A stretch of DNA of 8,527 nucleotides from an uncultured Acetobacteraceae bacterium (GCA_903839965.1 CAIMEK010000276.1:1-8527); one strand, 5' to 3'. Positions 1 through 7,871 are shown, counted from the first letter of the stretch. Made by a program: numbers and translations. Notes: generated from the sequence alone by a model not told the origin.

Positions 1-586
1 CATGGTGCTGGCGCTGGTCGGCCAGTCCGTGCCGAGCTTCTGGATGGGCATCATGTTCATCCTCGCCTTCGGCCTCGGCCTGGGCTGGCTGCCGATGTCG
101 GGGCATGTGCCGGTGCTGGCGCCGCTGCTCGCCGGCGACCTGCGGCAGGCCTGGCATAATCTGCCGGAGGCGGCGCTGCACCTGGTGCTGCCGGCGGTGA
201 CCATCGCGTTCTTTTCGCTGGCTCGCAATTCGCGGCTGGTGCGCTCGTCGATGCTGGAAGTGCTGCAGCAGGACTACGTGCGCACGGCGCGCGCCAAGGG
301 GCTGCGCGAACGCCGCGTGGTGATCGGGCACGCGTTGCGCAATGCCTGGATGCCGGTGGTCACCATGATCGGGCTGGAATTCGGCTTCCTGCTCGGCGGC
401 GTGGTGGTGGTGGAGACCATCTTCGCCTGGCCCGGGGTCGGCCGGATGGTGTTCAACGCCATCAACCAGCGCGACATCCCGCTGGTGCAGGCCGCGGTGG
501 TGATGCTGTCCGGGGTGTTCGTCGGGCTGAACCTGGTGGTCGACCTGCTCTACGCCTGGCTCGATCCGCGGGTGCGGCTGGCATGA
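1..586 (+). CDS. ABC transporter permease, DppB/OppB type (5' end outside window)
   Basis: This is the C-terminal 194 residues of an inner-membrane permease of the dipeptide/oligopeptide (DppB/OppB) ABC importer family. It would pair with the DppC-type permease encoded next. Visible signs are a hydrophobic segment near residues 8-30 followed by the family's G-W-L-P-x-S-G turn (28-34), the cytoplasmic EAA loop that docks on the ATPase (about 91-120, DYVRTARAKG then a conserved G and P), and the C-terminal E-x-I-F-x-x-P-G-x-G signature (138-147) with RD at 157-158. Family members are about 300-340 residues, so roughly 120-140 residues lie upstream. The ATG at base 2 is therefore an internal methionine, not the start. 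The stop overlaps the next start as ATGA, which suggests translational coupling. The substrate cannot be read from permeases of this family; peptides, nickel, sugars and opines are all known. Confidence 0.93.
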   Translation, partial: MVLALVGQSVPSFWMGIMFILAFGLGLGWLPMSGHVPVLAPLLAGDLRQAWHNLPEAALHLVLPAVTIAFFSLARNSRLVRSSMLEVLQQDYVRTARAKGLRERRVVIGHALRNAWMPVVTMIGLEFGFLLGGVVVVETIFAWPGVGRMVFNAINQRDIPLVQAAVVMLSGVFVGLNLVVDLLYAWLDPRVRLA

Positions 587-1458
587 GGACGGGTCGGGCG
601 AGCCGGCGATGGAGTCGCCTGTGGCGGGCGAAGTTTCCCATCGCCGCCATCCTGGTGCTGCTGATGGTGGCCGGCGCGGCGGCGTTCGCGCCGCAACTCG
701 CGCCGCGCGATCCCAATCGCCAGAGCATCATCGCGCGGCTGCAGCCGCCGCTGACTCCGAACCGGCAGGGGCGCATCGATTTCGTGCTCGGCAGCGACGG
801 GCTCGGGCGCGACATCGCCTCGCGGCTGATCTACGGCGCGCGGGTGTCGGTGGTGGTCGGGCTGGCGGCGGTGCTGATCGGCGGCGTGCTGGGCACGGTG
901 CTCGGGGTGCTGGCCGGCTACGTGGGCGGGGTGACCGGGTCGGTCATCATGCGCGCGGCCGATATCCAGCTCGCGTTCCCGTTCATCCTGCTCGCCATCA
1001 TGGTGCTCGTGGTGCTGGGGCCGGGGCTGGCGAACCTCATTCTGGTGCTCGGGGTGGGGCAGTGGGTGACCTATGCGCGCATCGCCCGCGCGCAGACGCT
1101 CGGGGTGAGCGAGAAGGAATATGTCGAGGCGGCGCGGGCGATCGGCGCCCGGCATGGGCGCATCCTGCGCCACACCGTGCTGCCCAACATCGTCGCGCCG
1201 CTGATCGTGGTGGCGTCGTTCAACCTGGCCGGGGTGATCCTGTCCGAGGCGGCGCTGTCGTTCCTCGGGCTGGGCGTGCCGCCCACCGTGCCGAGCTGGG
1301 GCGGCATGCTGGCCGAGAGCCGCGACCAGTTGCTGGCGGGGCGGTGGTGGATGGCGGTGCTGCCGGGGCTGGCCATTGCGCTCACCGCGCTTTCCTGCAA
1401 CGTGCTTGGCGACTGGTTGCGCGACGAACTGGACCCGCGGCTCAAGGAAGCGGGCTGA
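583..1458 (+). CDS. ABC transporter permease, DppC/OppC type
   Basis: This is a complete 291-residue inner-membrane permease of the DppC/OppC family, the second half of the heterodimeric channel formed with the preceding gene. A short basic N-terminus leads into a first membrane helix (about 19-36), followed by the OppC N-terminal signature F-A-P-x-L-A-P-R-D-P (35-44). The family block LGSDGLGRDIASRLIYGARV lies at 69-88, the EAA loop (EYVEAARAIGA, then LPN) at 179-202, the E-A-A-L-S-F-L-G-L-G-V-P-P block at 222-234 with SWGGML to 243, and the closing G-D-W-L-R-D-x-L-D-P-R-L near 276-287. Length and all blocks are normal for the family. The start is chosen at the ATG overlapping the upstream stop (ATGA), the usual arrangement for these pairs. 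It should work with a periplasmic binding protein and ATPases encoded elsewhere, probably upstream. Confidence 0.95.
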   Translation: MRTGRASRRWSRLWRAKFPIAAILVLLMVAGAAAFAPQLAPRDPNRQSIIARLQPPLTPNRQGRIDFVLGSDGLGRDIASRLIYGARVSVVVGLAAVLIGGVLGTVLGVLAGYVGGVTGSVIMRAADIQLAFPFILLAIMVLVVLGPGLANLILVLGVGQWVTYARIARAQTLGVSEKEYVEAARAIGARHGRILRHTVLPNIVAPLIVVASFNLAGVILSEAALSFLGLGVPPTVPSWGGMLAESRDQLLAGRWWMAVLPGLAIALTALSCNVLGDWLRDELDPRLKEAG

Positions 1459-1473
1459 CCGAACGAGGAAACC

Positions 1474-2328
1474 ATGACCGACACACCGGCATTTGCCTGC
1501 GACTGCCACATCCATGTTTTCGGCGATCCGGCGCGGTACCCGCCGTCGCCGCAGCGCGCCTATACGCCGGTGGCGGCGACGCTGGCGCAATGGCGCGCCA
1601 TTTCCGAGCCGCTCGGCCTGCGGCGGGTGGTGCTGGTGCAGCCCAGCGCCTACGGCACCGACAACACCTGCATGCTGGACGGGCTGCGCGCGGCGGGCGA
1701 CAGCGCGCGCGGCGTCGCCGTGATCGACGCGGCGACCCCCGACGCGGACCTGTCCGCCATGCACGCGCTCGGCGTGCGCGGCGTGCGGCTGAACCTGCTC
1801 ACCAGCTTTGCGCTTGGCGAGGAAGCGGTGCCGGCATTGATGCGCGCCACCGCGGCGCGCATCGCCGGGCTGGGCTGGCATCTGCAAGTGCTGGCCGACG
1901 GCAAGCTGCTCGACCGCATCGCCGAGGCCATCCCGACGCTCGGCGTGCCGGTGATGCTGGACCACATGGCGAGCCTGAAGGCCGCGCTTGGCCCGGACCA
2001 GCCCGGGCTGCAGGCCGCCTTGCGCCTGCTGCGCCAGGGCGCGTGCTGGATGAAGGTGTCCGGCGCCGACCACGTCGCCTCCCGGCGCGATGCGCCGCAG
2101 GAAGCGCTGGCGATGATGCGAGGCTTCGTCGAGGCCAATCCGGACCGCCTGGTCTGGGGCTCGGACTGGCCGCATATCGGCCCGCTCGGCGCCGGGGGCG
2201 GCACGCAGAAGGTGAACTACCTGACGATGGAGCACGCGGCCTTGCTGGCATTGCTGCGCCAGGCCGCGGGGGACGCCTGCGGGCGCATCCTCGCGGACAA
2301 CGCCGCGAAGTTCTACGGCTGGAACTGA
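1474..2328 (+). CDS. amidohydrolase-family lactonase-like protein (COG3618, LigI-related)
   Basis: This 284-residue TIM-barrel hydrolase belongs to the amidohydrolase_2 / COG3618 group, which includes 2-pyrone-4,6-dicarboxylate lactonase (LigI), 4-sulfomuconolactone hydrolase and D-galactarolactone isomerase. It is predicted to be cytoplasmic, with no signal peptide. The visible core is C-H-I-H-V-F-G-D (H12, H14) on strand 1, Q-P-S-x-Y-G-T-D-N at 56-64, R-G-V-R-L-N at 102-107, D-H-M at 163-165 and W-G-S-D-W-P-H at 228-234 (D231). These are the positions expected for the family's His/His/His/Asp active site. The start is ATG preceded by GAGGAA three bases upstream. It lies 15 bp after the permease stop on the same strand, so it is probably cotranscribed and may act on the imported compound. 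Ring opening of a lactone is the safest general guess. The substrate is unknown, and residues that bind carboxylates in LigI appear changed. Confidence 0.85.
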   Translation: MTDTPAFACDCHIHVFGDPARYPPSPQRAYTPVAATLAQWRAISEPLGLRRVVLVQPSAYGTDNTCMLDGLRAAGDSARGVAVIDAATPDADLSAMHALGVRGVRLNLLTSFALGEEAVPALMRATAARIAGLGWHLQVLADGKLLDRIAEAIPTLGVPVMLDHMASLKAALGPDQPGLQAALRLLRQGACWMKVSGADHVASRRDAPQEALAMMRGFVEANPDRLVWGSDWPHIGPLGAGGGTQKVNYLTMEHAALLALLRQAAGDACGRILADNAAKFYGWN

Positions 2329-2335
2329 AGGTTCG

Positions 2336-3415
2336 TCAGGCGCCGCCTTCCCGCGCCACCGCCGCCGCGTCCAGCTCCATGCCGCGTGACGGCGGGGCGG
2401 CGAAGGCCGCGGCGATCTCGTCGTTCATGGCGGCGTCGGGGATGTTGCTGCGCGACAGGGTGCGGATCAGTGCCTGCGTCTCGAACGAGAACACGCGCTC
2501 GAGCGTCGGGCCGGTTGCATCCGGGGGGGCGAAGCGCAACAGGCCGCGCGCGGGCAGCAGGCCGCGCAGGCCCAGCCAGGCGTTGCCCGGCACGAAGCGG
2601 CGCGCCATCGCCGTCCGCCCGGCCGCCGACAAGCGGGGCCAGCCGCCGAGCCAACGCGCGATATTGGCGGCCGCGGCCGTTTCCGCCGGGCCCGGCGCGC
2701 GCTGCACGCGGTTGCGGTAGAACAGTTCCAGCGCCCCGGCGATGTCCTGCCGGGGATTGGCGCGCAGCAGCAGGTCTTCCTGCTCCGGCCGGTAGCCTGG
2801 CGCCACGCGCGCCAGCAGGTCCGCCACCGCCGTGCCGTCGCGCAGCGTATGCGCGTTGACCAGCACGGTCTCGGCCTGCGCGGCGGCATTGCGGTACGAG
2901 GCCGCATGATCGAAGGCGAACCCCCACTCGTGCCAGCGCAGCCAGCGGTGCCGCAGCACGGTGCGCAGCAGGCTCGCGATTTCCTGGCCCTCGCCATGGC
3001 GCAGCAACTCGGCCGCCAGCGATTCCAGGTACTCGACCTGGTTACGGACGTAGAGCAGCAGCACCTTGCGATGGCCACGCAGCAACGGATGGGCGAGCAA
3101 CGGGGCAAATCCATCCGCCCTGTCGAGCAGCGTCTCGAAGCATTCGCTGGACAGCACGGCGTTGCCCGGGAAAGCCACGATCTCGCGTGCGACGTCGTCG
3201 AGCGTGCCGTAGAGCGGGTCGAACCAACGGTCGCGCGCGATCTGCCAGGCGATGTTGTGGTGGGCGCAGCCATGCACGCTGCCGGCGCGCGGCACCAGCA
3301 GGCCGTGCGCCCGCAGCGCGTCGCACCGGCGCGCCAGCACCTCCTGCACCGCCGTGGTTCCGGTTTTGTGCAGGCCGCAATGCACGAACAGGGTGCGGCT
3401 GTTGGCCGTCTTCAT
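2336..3415 (-). CDS. sulfotransferase-fold protein (PAPS-dependent type)
   Basis: This 359-residue protein is predicted to transfer sulfate from PAPS to a hydroxyl or amine acceptor. It has the 5'-phosphosulfate-binding loop H-K-T-G-T-T at 16-21, directly after a first beta strand (TLFVHCGL), and a 3'-phosphate-binding pair R124 and S132 in YVRNQVEYLES with the classic eight-residue spacing. A conserved-looking S-S-E (89-91) lies between. No signal peptide or membrane helix is visible, so it is probably cytosolic. The ATG at 3413-3415 is preferred; a TTG at 3419-3421 would add two residues (M-R), and the only upstream purine run (AAAGAA) suits the ATG better. It follows the RND pump on the same strand after 59 bp with no clear terminator, and ends 7 bp from the convergent amidohydrolase stop. 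The acceptor is unknown: glycan, lipid or small molecule are all possible. Some members of this broad family are bacterial proteins of unproven activity. Confidence 0.8.
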   Translation of the reverse strand: MKTANSRTLFVHCGLHKTGTTAVQEVLARRCDALRAHGLLVPRAGSVHGCAHHNIAWQIARDRWFDPLYGTLDDVAREIVAFPGNAVLSSECFETLLDRADGFAPLLAHPLLRGHRKVLLLYVRNQVEYLESLAAELLRHGEGQEIASLLRTVLRHRWLRWHEWGFAFDHAASYRNAAAQAETVLVNAHTLRDGTAVADLLARVAPGYRPEQEDLLLRANPRQDIAGALELFYRNRVQRAPGPAETAAAANIARWLGGWPRLSAAGRTAMARRFVPGNAWLGLRGLLPARGLLRFAPPDATGPTLERVFSFETQALIRTLSRSNIPDAAMNDEIAAAFAAPPSRGMELDAAAVAREGGA

Positions 3416-3474
3416 CCGCAATTCTTTGTTTTATCCTCACAACGCACCCCAGCACCCGGCGCGCATGGGCGGCA

Positions 3475-6400
3475 TCACTCCGCCGGCTTGGTCTGCGGGG
3501 TTTCCGGCGCCGGCGTGGGCTGGCCCTTTATGCGCTCGCGCAAGGCCTGGAACAGCACGTAGAGCACCGGGATGACGAAGATGCCGAGCACGCTGGCCGC
3601 GATCATGCCGCCGAACACCGGGGTGCCCACGTTGCGCCGCGCCAGCATGCCGGGGCCGGTGGCGACCACCAGCGGCAGCAGGCCGAGGATGAAGGCGAAG
3701 CTGGTCATCATCACCGGCCGGAACCGCTGCCGCGCTCCCTCGGCGGCCGCCTGCAACAACGGCACGCCGCTCTCGCGCTGCGCCTTGGCGAACTCGACGA
3801 TCAGGATGCCGTTCTTCGCGGCCAGGCCGATCAGCACCACCATGCCGATCTGCCCGTAATGATCGAGCGTCAGGCCGCCCAGCACGATGGCGGCGAAGGC
3901 GCCCAGCACGCCCACCGTCACCGACAGCAGCACGGGCACCGGGATGGTCCAGCTCTCGTAGAGCGCGACCAGGAACAGGAAGGCGAACAACACGGCGAAG
4001 CCGAGAATCATTCCGGTCTTGCCCTCGGCCCGCTTTTCCTGGAAGGCCGTGTCGGTCCATTCGCCCCGATAGCCCTGCGGCAGGGTGCGCGCGGCGACCT
4101 CCTCCATGGCCGCCAGGGCGGCACCGGTGGAAATTCCGGCGGCGCCTTCGCCCTGCACCACCGCGGCGCGCTTGTTGTTGTAGCGGATCAGCGATTGCGG
4201 ACCCAGCACGGGCCGCACTTCGGCCAGCGCGCGCATCGGCACCATGCGGCCGGTCGTGCTGCGCACGTTGATGCGGAAAAGATCGTCGATGCTGGCACGG
4301 TCGGAGGCCTCGGCCTGCACCTGCACCTGCCAGGTGCGGCCGAACAGGTTGAGGTCGTTGATGTAGGCGCCGCCCAGGCTGGCGCCGAGCCCCTGGAACA
4401 CCGCGCTGAGCGGCACGCCCAGCACCTGCGCCTTCTCGCGGTCGATGTCGAGGTAGACCGAAGGCGTCGAGGCCGAGTAGGTGCTGAACACTCGTTCCAG
4501 GCGCGGGTCCTGGTTGGCCGCCACGAGCAGGCCGCGCAGCACTTGCGCCATGGCCTTCGGTTCACCGCCGCCGAGGTCTTCGAGGACGTAGCTGAACCCG
4601 CCGCCGGTGCCCAGGCCGATGATCGGTGGCGGCGCCATCGGAAGGGCATAGCCGCCGCGCAACTGCTGCAACTGCGCACCCACGCGCGCGATGGCCGCGT
4701 CGGCGACCAGGTCGGGCGCGTCGCGCTCGGCGAACGGCTTCATCGTTACCACCGCGAAGGCGGCGTTGGCCTGGGCGATGTTGTCGATGAAGTTCAGGCC
4801 GATGATCGAAGTGATATCCTGCGTGGTCTTTTCCGCCGCCAGGATGTGCTCGACCTGGGTGACGAATTCGGTGGTGCGGCCGACCGACGCGCCGTCGGGC
4901 AGCCCCATTATGACGAAGTAGGCGTTCTGGTCGTCCTGGGGCAGGAAGCCGGTGGGGGTGAGCTTGCCGAGCACGGCGGTGCCGGCGACGGCCAGCGCCA
5001 CCATCGGCAGGCTCACCAGCGAGATGCGCACCAGCCGCGCCACCACCGCGCCATAGCCGTCGCGCACGCGGTCGATGGATCGCATCACCAGCCCGATCGG
5101 CCCGCGGCGAGGGCCGTGGTGGCGCTTGAGCAGGATGGCGCAGAGCGCGGGCGACAGCGTCAGCGCGTTCACCGCCGAGATCAGCATCGACACCGCGACC
5201 GTCACCGCGAACTGGCGGAACAGCTCGCCCGAAATGCCGGGGATGAAGGCGATCGGCACGAACACGCTGAGCAGCACCATGGTGATGGCGACCACCGGCG
5301 CGGTGATTTCGGCCATGGCATGCTTGGTGGCGTCCGCCACGCTGAGATCCGGGCGCGCCGCCATGACCCGCTCGACGTTCTCCACTACCACGATGGCATC
5401 GTCGACCACGATGCCGATCGCCAGCACCATGGCCAGCAGCGACACCGTGTTGGCCGAATAGCCGACGGCATTCAGCACGATGAAGGTGCCGATCAGGCTG
5501 ACCGGCACGGCGATGGTGGGGATCAGCGTGGCGCGCAGGTTGCCGAGGAACAGGAACACCACCAGCACCACGAGGACGAAGGCCTCCAGGAGGGTTTTCT
5601 TCACCTCGTGGATGGTGGCGGTGACGAAGGTGGTGGCGTCGTAGGTCACTTGCCACTGGATGTCGTCGGGCATCTGGTCCTGCAGCCCGCGCAGGGTCTG
5701 GCGCACCGCCTCCAGGGTTTCGAGCGCATTCGCGCCGGGCGCCTGGTAGATGCCGATCGCCGCCGCCGGCGCGCCGCCCAGATGCGTTTCGATGTCCAGG
5801 TTGGCGGCCCCCAGTTGCACGCGCGCGATGTCGCGCAGGCGCAGTACCGATCCGTCGGGATTGCTGCGGATGACGATGGCGCCGAACTCTTCCGGCGTGG
5901 TCAGGCGGCCCTTGGTCTGGACGTTGAACTGCAGCTGCTGGTCGTTGCTGATGGGGCGCGCACCGATGCGCCCGACGGCCGCCTGGGCGTTCTGCGAACG
6001 GATGGCCTCCATCAGGTCCGCCACGGAAAGGTCGAGCCCGGTGAGCCGGTCGGTCTGCACCCAGACCCGCATGGCGTAGTCCTGCGGGCCGAAGATCTGC
6101 GCGTCGCCGACGCCGGACGTGCTCTTGACGGCGTCGAGCACCTTGATGGTGACGAAGTTGCTGAGGAACAGCGAGTCGTAGGTGCGCTTGGGCGAGGTGA
6201 AGGCGATCATGCCCAGCATCGCCGCCGACTTTTTCTCCACGACGACGCCCTGCTGGCGCACGTCCGAGGGCAGCTTGGAGAGCGCGATCTGCACGCGGTT
6301 GTTGACGTTGACGGTGTTGATGTCCGGGTCGGTGCCGAGCTCGAAGGACAGCGTCAGCACGTAGCTGCCGTTGTTGCCGCTGACGCTCTTCATGTAGATC

Positions 6401-6627
6401 ATCTTGTCGACGCCGACGATCTGCTGCTCGATGGGCTGTGCGACCGTGGCCTCCACCACCGCGGCGGAAGCGCCTGGATAGGTGGTGGTGACGGAGACCT
6501 GGGGCGGCACGATGTCCGGGTATTGCGCCACCGGAATGCTCAGCAGCGACAGCAGCCCCGCGATGGTCATGACGATGGCGATGACCGCGGCGAAGCGCGG
6601 CCGGTCGACGAACAGCGCGGAGATCAT
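3475..6627 (-). CDS. RND multidrug efflux pump, HAE1 (AcrB/MexB-like) inner-membrane transporter
   Basis: This 1050-residue proton-driven exporter of the AcrB/MexB type would form a trimer in the inner membrane. It would take amphiphilic drugs, dyes or solvents from the periplasm and membrane and pass them to an outer-membrane channel. The N-terminus is typical (MISALFVDRPRFA, then helix 1 and I-P-V-A-Q-Y-P). The proton relay is intact, with D409 and D410 in helix 4 (GIVVDDAIVVVENVER) and K938 in helix 10 (GLAAKNGILIVEFAK). The TGFLPQDDQNAYF segment at 559-571 opens the second half of the duplicated fold, and the loop near 616-624 ends in the expected aromatic F624. Length matches AcrB (1049). 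The start lies 3 bp after the adaptor stop, giving a tight two-gene operon and probable translational coupling. No outer-membrane channel gene follows. The actual substrates cannot be told from sequence alone. Confidence 0.96.
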   Translation of the reverse strand: MISALFVDRPRFAAVIAIVMTIAGLLSLLSIPVAQYPDIVPPQVSVTTTYPGASAAVVEATVAQPIEQQIVGVDKMIYMKSVSGNNGSYVLTLSFELGTDPDINTVNVNNRVQIALSKLPSDVRQQGVVVEKKSAAMLGMIAFTSPKRTYDSLFLSNFVTIKVLDAVKSTSGVGDAQIFGPQDYAMRVWVQTDRLTGLDLSVADLMEAIRSQNAQAAVGRIGARPISNDQQLQFNVQTKGRLTTPEEFGAIVIRSNPDGSVLRLRDIARVQLGAANLDIETHLGGAPAAAIGIYQAPGANALETLEAVRQTLRGLQDQMPDDIQWQVTYDATTFVTATIHEVKKTLLEAFVLVVLVVFLFLGNLRATLIPTIAVPVSLIGTFIVLNAVGYSANTVSLLAMVLAIGIVVDDAIVVVENVERVMAARPDLSVADATKHAMAEITAPVVAITMVLLSVFVPIAFIPGISGELFRQFAVTVAVSMLISAVNALTLSPALCAILLKRHHGPRRGPIGLVMRSIDRVRDGYGAVVARLVRISLVSLPMVALAVAGTAVLGKLTPTGFLPQDDQNAYFVIMGLPDGASVGRTTEFVTQVEHILAAEKTTQDITSIIGLNFIDNIAQANAAFAVVTMKPFAERDAPDLVADAAIARVGAQLQQLRGGYALPMAPPPIIGLGTGGGFSYVLEDLGGGEPKAMAQVLRGLLVAANQDPRLERVFSTYSASTPSVYLDIDREKAQVLGVPLSAVFQGLGASLGGAYINDLNLFGRTWQVQVQAEASDRASIDDLFRINVRSTTGRMVPMRALAEVRPVLGPQSLIRYNNKRAAVVQGEGAAGISTGAALAAMEEVAARTLPQGYRGEWTDTAFQEKRAEGKTGMILGFAVLFAFLFLVALYESWTIPVPVLLSVTVGVLGAFAAIVLGGLTLDHYGQIGMVVLIGLAAKNGILIVEFAKAQRESGVPLLQAAAEGARQRFRPVMMTSFAFILGLLPLVVATGPGMLARRNVGTPVFGGMIAASVLGIFVIPVLYVLFQALRERIKGQPTPAPETPQTKPAE

Positions 6628-6630
6628 GGC

Positions 6631-7716
6631 TCAGAGCCCCTTGACGGGAGAGGCCACCACCGGCGCGCCCGGGCGCAGCGCCATCAGGCCCTCGACCACC
6701 ACCTGTTCGCCGTCCTGCAGCCCTTTCTCGACAACCACGTTGCGGCCGACATCGGCGCCGGTTTCCACCCGGCGCACGACGGCATGGCCCCCCTCGACGA
6801 CGAAAACGTAGGTGCCCTGCTGGTCGGTGAGCAGGGCGGCCTGGGGCACCACCAGGCTTTGCTCGGGCGTCGCACCTTCGATGCGTGCCCGCACGAACTG
6901 GCCGTCGACCAGGTCGCCGATTGGATTGGGTAGCCGGGCGCGCGCCAGGATCGTGTCGGTGCCGCGATTGACGGTGACATCGAGGAAGTCGAGGCGGCCG
7001 AGCTGATCGTAGTCCGTGCCATTGGCGAATTGCAGCCGCACCACCGCCGTGTTGGCGACCTCGCGGGCGCCCTTCTGGTGCAACTCCAGGAGGTCGCGCT
7101 CGCTGACCGGGAAGGTGACGTAGATCGGGTCGACGCTGACGATGGTGGCCAGCACGCCGGACTGCGGGTTGACCACGTTGCCCTTGGTCACCGAGGTGCG
7201 ACCGATCCTGCCGGAGATCGGCGCGGAGATGGTGGTGTAGCCGAGGTTGATCGTGGCGGTGCGCAGGTCGGCGTCGGCGCTGATCATGGCGCCCTGGGCG
7301 GTTTGCTGCGCGGCCTGCCGGTCGTCGCGCGTGGCCACCGAGCCGGCGTTGGTGCGCAGCAGTTCCTGCGCCCGCGCCAACTGGATGCTGGCGTTGGCGA
7401 GCTGGGCCTGCGCCTGCAGCAGGGCACCGCGCGCCTGCAACTGGGCGGCGATGAACGGATCGGACTCGATGGTGAACAGCTTGTCGCCTTCCTTGACGAG
7501 GCCGCCTTCCTCGAAATCGACCGACTGCAGGAAACCGGTGACCCGTGCCCGCAGGTCGACCTTCTGGATGGCTTCCACCCGGCCGACAAACGTCGTGGCC
7601 TGGGTGACGGCCTGGCGGGCTGCCGTGACGACACCGACCGGAACGGCCTGCGGGGTGGACTGGGCGAGCGCTGCGCCGGGAAGGAGCAAGATCAGTAGCA
7701 GGGCGAGACGACGCAT
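6631..7716 (-). CDS. RND efflux periplasmic adaptor (membrane fusion protein, AcrA/MexA-like)
   Basis: This 361-residue adaptor bridges the RND pump to an outer-membrane TolC-type channel. A signal peptide (basic MRR, then a leucine-rich core) ends with A-L-A before Q19. There is no lipobox cysteine, so unlike AcrA it should not be lipid-anchored. The lipoyl half-motifs lie near 54-88 (VDLRARVTGFL, then EGGLVKEGDKLF) and 160-195 (GYTTISAPISGRIG, then GNVV). They flank a coiled-coil hairpin at about 89-156. The hairpin tip carries R115, L119 and S126, exactly the R-x3-L-x6-S pattern known to contact TolC. Beta-barrel (about 200-285) and membrane-proximal (about 286-355) domains follow. The ATG is well supported by AAGGA six bases upstream (7723-7727). 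It is first in the operon, 3 bp before the pump gene, and reads away from the CDGSH gene. Confidence 0.95.
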   Translation of the reverse strand: MRRLALLLILLLPGAALAQSTPQAVPVGVVTAARQAVTQATTFVGRVEAIQKVDLRARVTGFLQSVDFEEGGLVKEGDKLFTIESDPFIAAQLQARGALLQAQAQLANASIQLARAQELLRTNAGSVATRDDRQAAQQTAQGAMISADADLRTATINLGYTTISAPISGRIGRTSVTKGNVVNPQSGVLATIVSVDPIYVTFPVSERDLLELHQKGAREVANTAVVRLQFANGTDYDQLGRLDFLDVTVNRGTDTILARARLPNPIGDLVDGQFVRARIEGATPEQSLVVPQAALLTDQQGTYVFVVEGGHAVVRRVETGADVGRNVVVEKGLQDGEQVVVEGLMALRPGAPVVASPVKGL

Positions 7717-7871
7717 GGCCGATCCTTCCGGCGGGGGAGACTCATCGGTATCGACTTGAAGTTAAAAAATCAATCATTCGCCGGCGTTTGTTGCCTCGCA
7801 TCCGGCCGGCGGCGGCGGTAGCATCGGGCATGCGGCGACGGTGGGACCGCAGCCCGATGGGAGATCAAGGC
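7717..7871. promoter_or_regulatory. divergent intergenic control region with AT-rich island
   Basis: These 155 bp separate the leftward efflux operon from the rightward CDGSH gene and must hold promoters for both unless transcription enters from elsewhere. A markedly AT-rich patch at 7755-7778 stands out from the GC-rich surroundings and contains a run of six A's (7764-7769). It carries a short dyad, TTGA (7756-7759) and TCAA (7770-7773), which could be a repressor half-site pair or simply promoter DNA. On the minus strand, TTGATT can serve as a -35-like element, but no good -10 follows at 16-18 bp. On the plus strand a TAGCAT at 7819-7824 has no well-spaced -35. The efflux regulator itself is not encoded in the window. 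Exact promoters are not resolved. Confidence 0.4.

Noticed and set aside
2..4. ATG at base 2 as the true start of the first permease
   Set aside because: The protein would lack the first third of the DppB fold, so this methionine is internal and the gene begins before the window.
550..2235. 561-codon minus-strand open frame opposite the second permease and the amidohydrolase
   Set aside because: The composition is Arg/His/Gln/Pro-rich with no recognisable motif, and it lies across two well-supported plus-strand genes.
609..2720. 703-codon plus-strand frame spanning the permease, amidohydrolase and sulfotransferase
   Set aside because: It is an Ala/Gly/Arg-rich shadow frame running across unrelated genes on both strands, with no domain.
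3416..3474. Terminator between the RND pump and the sulfotransferase
   Set aside because: Only weak 4-bp pairings are present, and no T-run follows on the minus strand.
3187..6933. Very long plus-strand open frame opposite the RND pump and part of the adaptor
   Set aside because: It is rich in His, Arg, Gly, Asp and Gln with no domain sense, which is typical of the antisense frame of GC-rich genes. The minus-strand pump is unmistakable.
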